Source: Talaromyces rugulosus (lineage: Eukaryota; Ascomycota; Eurotiomycetes; Eurotiales; Trichocomaceae). Taken from it: a stretch of 64,000 nucleotides of DNA. The notes under the pieces were generated by a model, which made no database searches, was not told where the DNA came from, and saw only the letters and a program-made list of their open reading frames with translations. Below, piece by piece: positions 60,401-64,000 of the stretch (positions within the stretch are counted from its first letter, which is position 1; each line of letters opens with the position of its first letter). A program made the position numbers and the translations under genes. The DNA is taken from the NCBI RefSeq assembly GCF_013368755.1, contig NC_049561.1, positions 3,782,001 to 3,846,000 on the forward strand. Reading direction: 5' to 3'.

Positions 60401-61397
60401 ATGGCCCTCGTCAGCTACTCAGACTCTGAATCAGACTCTGACCCTACTACCACCGATACCACCCTTGACATTCCACCGCGCAAGAAACTGCGACAAAGTG
60501 ACAACACCACCACAAAACCCGCCCTCCTCCCCCCTCTGCCCACCGCATTCCACGACCTATACGCCTCAACCACGCGCGTAAGCGTCCGAGATGATCCAAG
60601 TCTGCACGGCGGTCGAAAACGGGTGATTCCGCATGTTGAGGGAAACTGGCCTACCCATCTCTACCTCGAATGTGCGTAGCCCCTCAAAATTTCCTTCTGA
60701 TAGGGAACTAACCCCCGTAACCCCAGGGTATCCACAGCGCAACGAACTAGACGTTTTGAATGACATTTTGACCAAATGCGGAACTGAAAAAAAGAAAGTC
60801 CATACTCTGCTACGTAGCGACTTGGACGTCCAGCTGCCACTGCACATTTCCCTCTCGCGGCCGGTCGTGCTGGAAACTGATCAGAAGCAGCCGTTTGCCG
60901 ACGCCTTTGAGCGTGCGGTGCAAGAGTCTAGTGCCAAAGCGTATGTATTTCCCAAATTTTCTTTAAAGTAGAGCGCAAATATCTGATGACTGAGAACCAG
61001 ATTCAACGCTATCCCGGAAAGTCTAGACTGGGTATCAAATGCCGAAAAGACGCGATGGTTCCTCGTCATGCGGATCAAGAAACCTCCACATGACCAACTC
61101 AATACTTTACTTCGAATATCAAACCAAACGCTAACTATATTCGGCCAGCCTTGTCTTTATACTACTACTTTTAGCAACAGTAGTAGTAGTAGTAGTAGTG
61201 CATACAAAGACTTTTCAGACCGGTTTCATATTTCACTGGCCTGGTCTTTGACAGCTCCGAGTATAGACGACCAGACCCGGATCTCGGGCATTGATTTGAC
61301 GCCGCTGGAGGAATCGCTGGATATAGTTTTTAGCAGCGTCAAGGTGAAAATCGGTAATGTGGTGAAGAGTTTACCGTTGGACCGCGCGATCGATTAG
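60401..61397 (+). CDS. USB1: U6 snRNA 3'-phosphodiesterase USB1
   Basis: Nuclear 2H-phosphoesterase that trims the oligo(U) tail of U6 snRNA and leaves a cyclic phosphate, stabilising U6. Exons 60401-60671, 60727-60940 and 61001-61397 give 293 residues. The start MALVSYSDSESDSD is the acidic N-terminus typical of fungal USB1. HVEGNWPTHLYLEW follows. The two catalytic HxS tetrapeptides are visible as HISLS (exon 2) and HISLAW (exon 3), each in its usual strand. A serine run encoded by an AGT repeat (61183-61198) sits in a loop between them. Donors are GTGCGT and GTATGT; acceptors are CAG. Confidence 0.93.
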
Positions 61398-61838
61398 TTG
61401 ATGCAGTATTTAAAAATCAATACTTGTATATATTAGCTACGCATGTACATGTTCAGAATTTATTCAAGTGGAGTATGAGTAGCCTGTAAGGCGAATAAAT
61501 GTAGTTAGCTTCATTGACTAAACACAACTTTGCTCACAACTAGATGGCCATTACACCCAATGGGTTCATCACTACTGTACAGGATGAGATTGTTTTGTTA
61601 TGATGCCTCGCATATAATACGTAGAGGGCGTGCGAAGTTGATATGAATAGCATAAAGAATGTGGATTATACAACAGTTGAATACAATTTAAGACTTATAA
61701 AACAACAAAGATAACGGCTTGTCTATGAATTATAATCTAAAAGAAACACAAAAGCCAAAAGATTCAATACAAAGCCTGCGATTAAAACACCTTGTCCACA
61801 TACATTCCAGTCGGAATCGAGTTACATAGCTAGATAGC
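61398..61838. other. Convergent 3' flanks
   Basis: AT-rich DNA between the USB1 and glucanase stop codons. No gene is seen. Confidence 0.45.
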
Positions 61839-63180
61839 TTAGAAAGCAACGACAAAGGCAAACAGAGCGGCAACAATGCCGGCGGCCGAGGTGGAAACGC
61901 TGCTGGCAGCACCGGTGTTGACGGGGCTGGTGGAAGAGGCAGTGCCGCTAGCACCGCCAGTGCCAGGAGTGCCAGAGCTGCCAGGGGTAGGAGTGGGAGT
62001 GGCACCAGGAGTGGTCTCAGCGCCAAGGGTGTTGGACCCGGGAGTAGGGGTTCCGGTAGAGGCGCCTGCAGTGCCGGGGCTGGTGGTGAAGGTCGAAGCA
62101 CCGCCAGTGGTTGTGCCAGCACCAGATGTACCGGTAGCCTTGGAAGTGGTCGAGGTGTGGGGAGAAGTGGTGGTGCTGGTGACAGTGGGGCAGGTCAGGT
62201 CGTACAAAGGCTTGGTGGTCAAAGAGGTACCGACGAGACCGAAGCTGGGGTTGGGGGTGGTGCCATCAGCATCCTGGAGAATGTACCACCAGGTGTTGAC
62301 CTTGTCGAAGAGGAAGTTGCAGCCGACGTCGTCCCAGTAGGTCTTGGCGTTCTTAATCGAAGCAACACCCTTGCCCTCGGTCTTACCGCTGACTGGCCAG
62401 CCGGTCTCAGTGATCCAGATGGGCTTGTCACCAGAGTTCTTCTTGACGTTGTTCATGGCTTCCTGGAGCAGAGACTTGCCGTTCGAGACGTCGTTGTCGT
62501 CGGTGTTCTGGAAGTAGGGGTAGGCATCAATGCCGAGCCAGTCGCAGGCATCAATGACAGGCTGGTTGGTGGTGTTGGCCCAGGCAGTCCAGGTGTCGAC
62601 GTGGCCGATGGGTGCATCCTTCAAGCTAGTTCCAGAGACGGTGGAGCGGACGGTCTTGATGTATTCGAGAATGGTGTCCGGGCCCTTGCCAATGCCAGCC
62701 TCGGCGGCAATGCCAGTGGGCGAGTCACGGTACAGATCCTCACTGCCGACAGAGATACCGACAACCAGTTTGGTGAACTTGTCTCCGTAGGTGGAGATGG
62801 CAGACTTCAGGGCAGCAATCTCGTCGTCAAAGGTATCACCAGAGGCCCAGAGACCGAGAAGAAGAGTGGTCTCTTCCTGGATAGCGGCGTCAATGGCAGT
62901 GATGGGAGTGTTGGTAGTACCACCTTGCTGTAAAGCCAGTCTGTCAGTGTCTTGATACCTATCAAAATAGGCGAGAAATACTCACGATCATGGTGTACAG
63001 ACGGGCGCTGTTGAAGTCCTTGGCGCCAACAAGGGCTTTGGCAGTCTTGAACTCATCCAAGAAGTCCTGTTGCGATTTGAAGGAGCCATCGCCGTGGGTT
63101 GAGCCGTAGTTGAAGCCCTTGGTCACGGCCGCGGCGGGCGATAAAGACAGAGCCAAAGCGAGTGCGTGTGTGAGCTGCAT
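61839..63180 (-). CDS. GPI-anchored GH17 endo-1,3-beta-glucanase
   Basis: Cell-wall glucanase or glucanosyltransferase. Two exons (63180-62986, 62927-61839) give 427 residues. A signal peptide (about 1-18, ending PAAA) precedes the GH17 barrel: [17 protein letters not shown], the proton donor in VGISVGSED (about residue 128) and the nucleophile in [13 protein letters not shown] (about residue 237), with WWYILQDAD near the barrel's end. A long Ser/Thr/Gly/Pro-rich stalk follows, and the chain ends in a hydrophobic stretch ([11 protein letters not shown]) after small residues, the mark of a GPI attachment signal. The layout equals the EglC/Bgl2-like proteins of Aspergillus. The antisense strand has a long GC-driven open frame with no meaning. 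Confidence 0.95.
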
Positions 63181-64000
63181 GGTGAATATACCAAGCCGGT
63201 TGTTAACGAGTGTCGAAGAAAAGTCAAAAGAGTGAAAAAATCAACGAGTAGAAAGAAGGACGAAAAGGAAAAAAGAAGGAAGTGGTTGAGCGAGAGTGGT
63301 GATGAAAAGGTTGGAACCGAGCAACCAGACCAAACATTAAGAAGAATCGCGAGAGAAGGAAAGAGCGATCGGGCGGACCTTGGCACAGGCGAATCTGGGC
63401 CCAGGGGCCACGGGGCACGGCCCAATCAGCGCCGGCCGCGGGCGCCACGGTGGGTCTATGGGTCCATCTTACCACGTCATCCCAGAATAAGGCGCCCCTA
63501 TTGGGCTACGTAGCACCACTAACCCGAAACAGGAAAGGCCGCTTGCGTTGGCCGCTGAGACACGCCCGAATGTTTCACCAGGAACATCGAAAGCATCATC
63601 ATTCGATATGTTGAAGAAAAGAAAATATGAAAACAGACAAAGGGCGGGTAAGTTACAAGGCACCAGGGGAGCACGCTCCGATTATTGCGCCGTTCCAGTG
63701 TTGCGTGCGACCTGGTACCGAGGATCCAGCCCTGATTGTTGTCTGGTCGAGTCACGTGAACCGCCCCTTGCCTGGTCTCGACTTTTCAGTCTCCTGCGCT
63801 TCCGGGGAAAATACGGGCTAAAAATACCTTGTTCAATCATGATACCAACAAACGCAACATGCAATGATTCGATCCGGCGAGCCACGGCTGTGCTGGCCCA
63901 CCTCAAGGCGTCGAGTCCAGGCTCTGGATGCATCCATGGGTGCGCAAAGGCCATGATTGAGATTTTGCCTGCCCCTGCCCCTGCGCACTGCAGTCTGATG
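63181..64000. other. Glucanase upstream region, window edge
   Basis: A purine-rich segment (63210-63370) is probably the glucanase leader and promoter. Beyond it only short frames without features are seen, so no partial gene is called at the edge. Confidence 0.4.

Noticed and set aside
61876..62340. Long open frame antisense to the GH17 stalk, Val/Pro/Gly-rich
   Set aside because: It mirrors the Ser/Thr/Gly-rich GPI stalk of the glucanase. The sense strand has catalytic motifs, a signal peptide and a GPI tail, while the antisense has no family features.

Overview
The window is filamentous-ascomycete nuclear DNA, most likely from the Eurotiales (Aspergillus/Penicillium group). The evidence is short 45-75 nt GT-AG introns with CTAAC-like branch points, several Zn(II)2Cys6 regulators, a division 1 chitin synthase, an NLR with a NACHT core and TPR-like helices, and housekeeping genes (PEX13, ERO1, USB1, a GH17 glucanase) with typical fungal architecture. 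Coordinates for spliced genes run from start codon to stop codon. Exon joins were worked out by hand from reading frame and splice signals. No rRNA, tRNA, CRISPR array or intact transposon was recognised.

Layout. 0.1-7.3 kb is a compact sugar-catabolism block: transaldolase, Zn2Cys6 regulator, MFS sugar transporter and, divergent from the transporter, an AnmK/levoglucosan-kinase-family sugar kinase. Their shared promoter carries a perfect CGG-N6-CCG palindrome and CreA-like sites. 7.9-10.2 kb holds two divergent, very small, four-exon genes for cysteine-rich secreted peptides with the same cysteine spacing and intron phases, a paralogous pair I cannot assign to a known family. 10.5-13.7 kb is a decayed terpenoid locus: a bifunctional copalyl-diphosphate/kaurene-synthase-like gene broken by three in-frame stops and a frameshift, next to the N-terminal stub of a cytochrome P450. 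14.1-22.9 kb holds an arrestin-like protein, a chitin synthase, a second Zn2Cys6 regulator and an O-methyltransferase. 24.6-28.9 kb is the large NLR. 29.5-33.6 kb holds an MFS transporter divergent from an alcohol dehydrogenase. 34.0-38.0 kb holds PEX13 and ERO1. 38.5-43.9 kb holds an alpha/beta hydrolase, a DJ-1/PfpI protein and a third Zn2Cys6 regulator.

The second half has two long gene-free stretches (43.9-48.1 kb and 54.5-58.9 kb). Between and after them lie a 77-residue hydrophilic protein whose leader contains twelve perfect copies of a 14-bp repeat, a DUF3807-type acidic protein, a DUF3431-type type II membrane protein, a membrane acyltransferase (family 3), a Pal1-like protein, USB1 and a GPI-type GH17 glucanase. 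A palindromic 9-mer, TACTCCGTA/TACGGAGTA, recurs in the 52-59 kb intergenic DNA.

The most interesting systems are the putative anhydrosugar-utilisation cluster, the twin cysteine-rich peptide genes, and the RIP-like ruin of the diterpene locus beside them.
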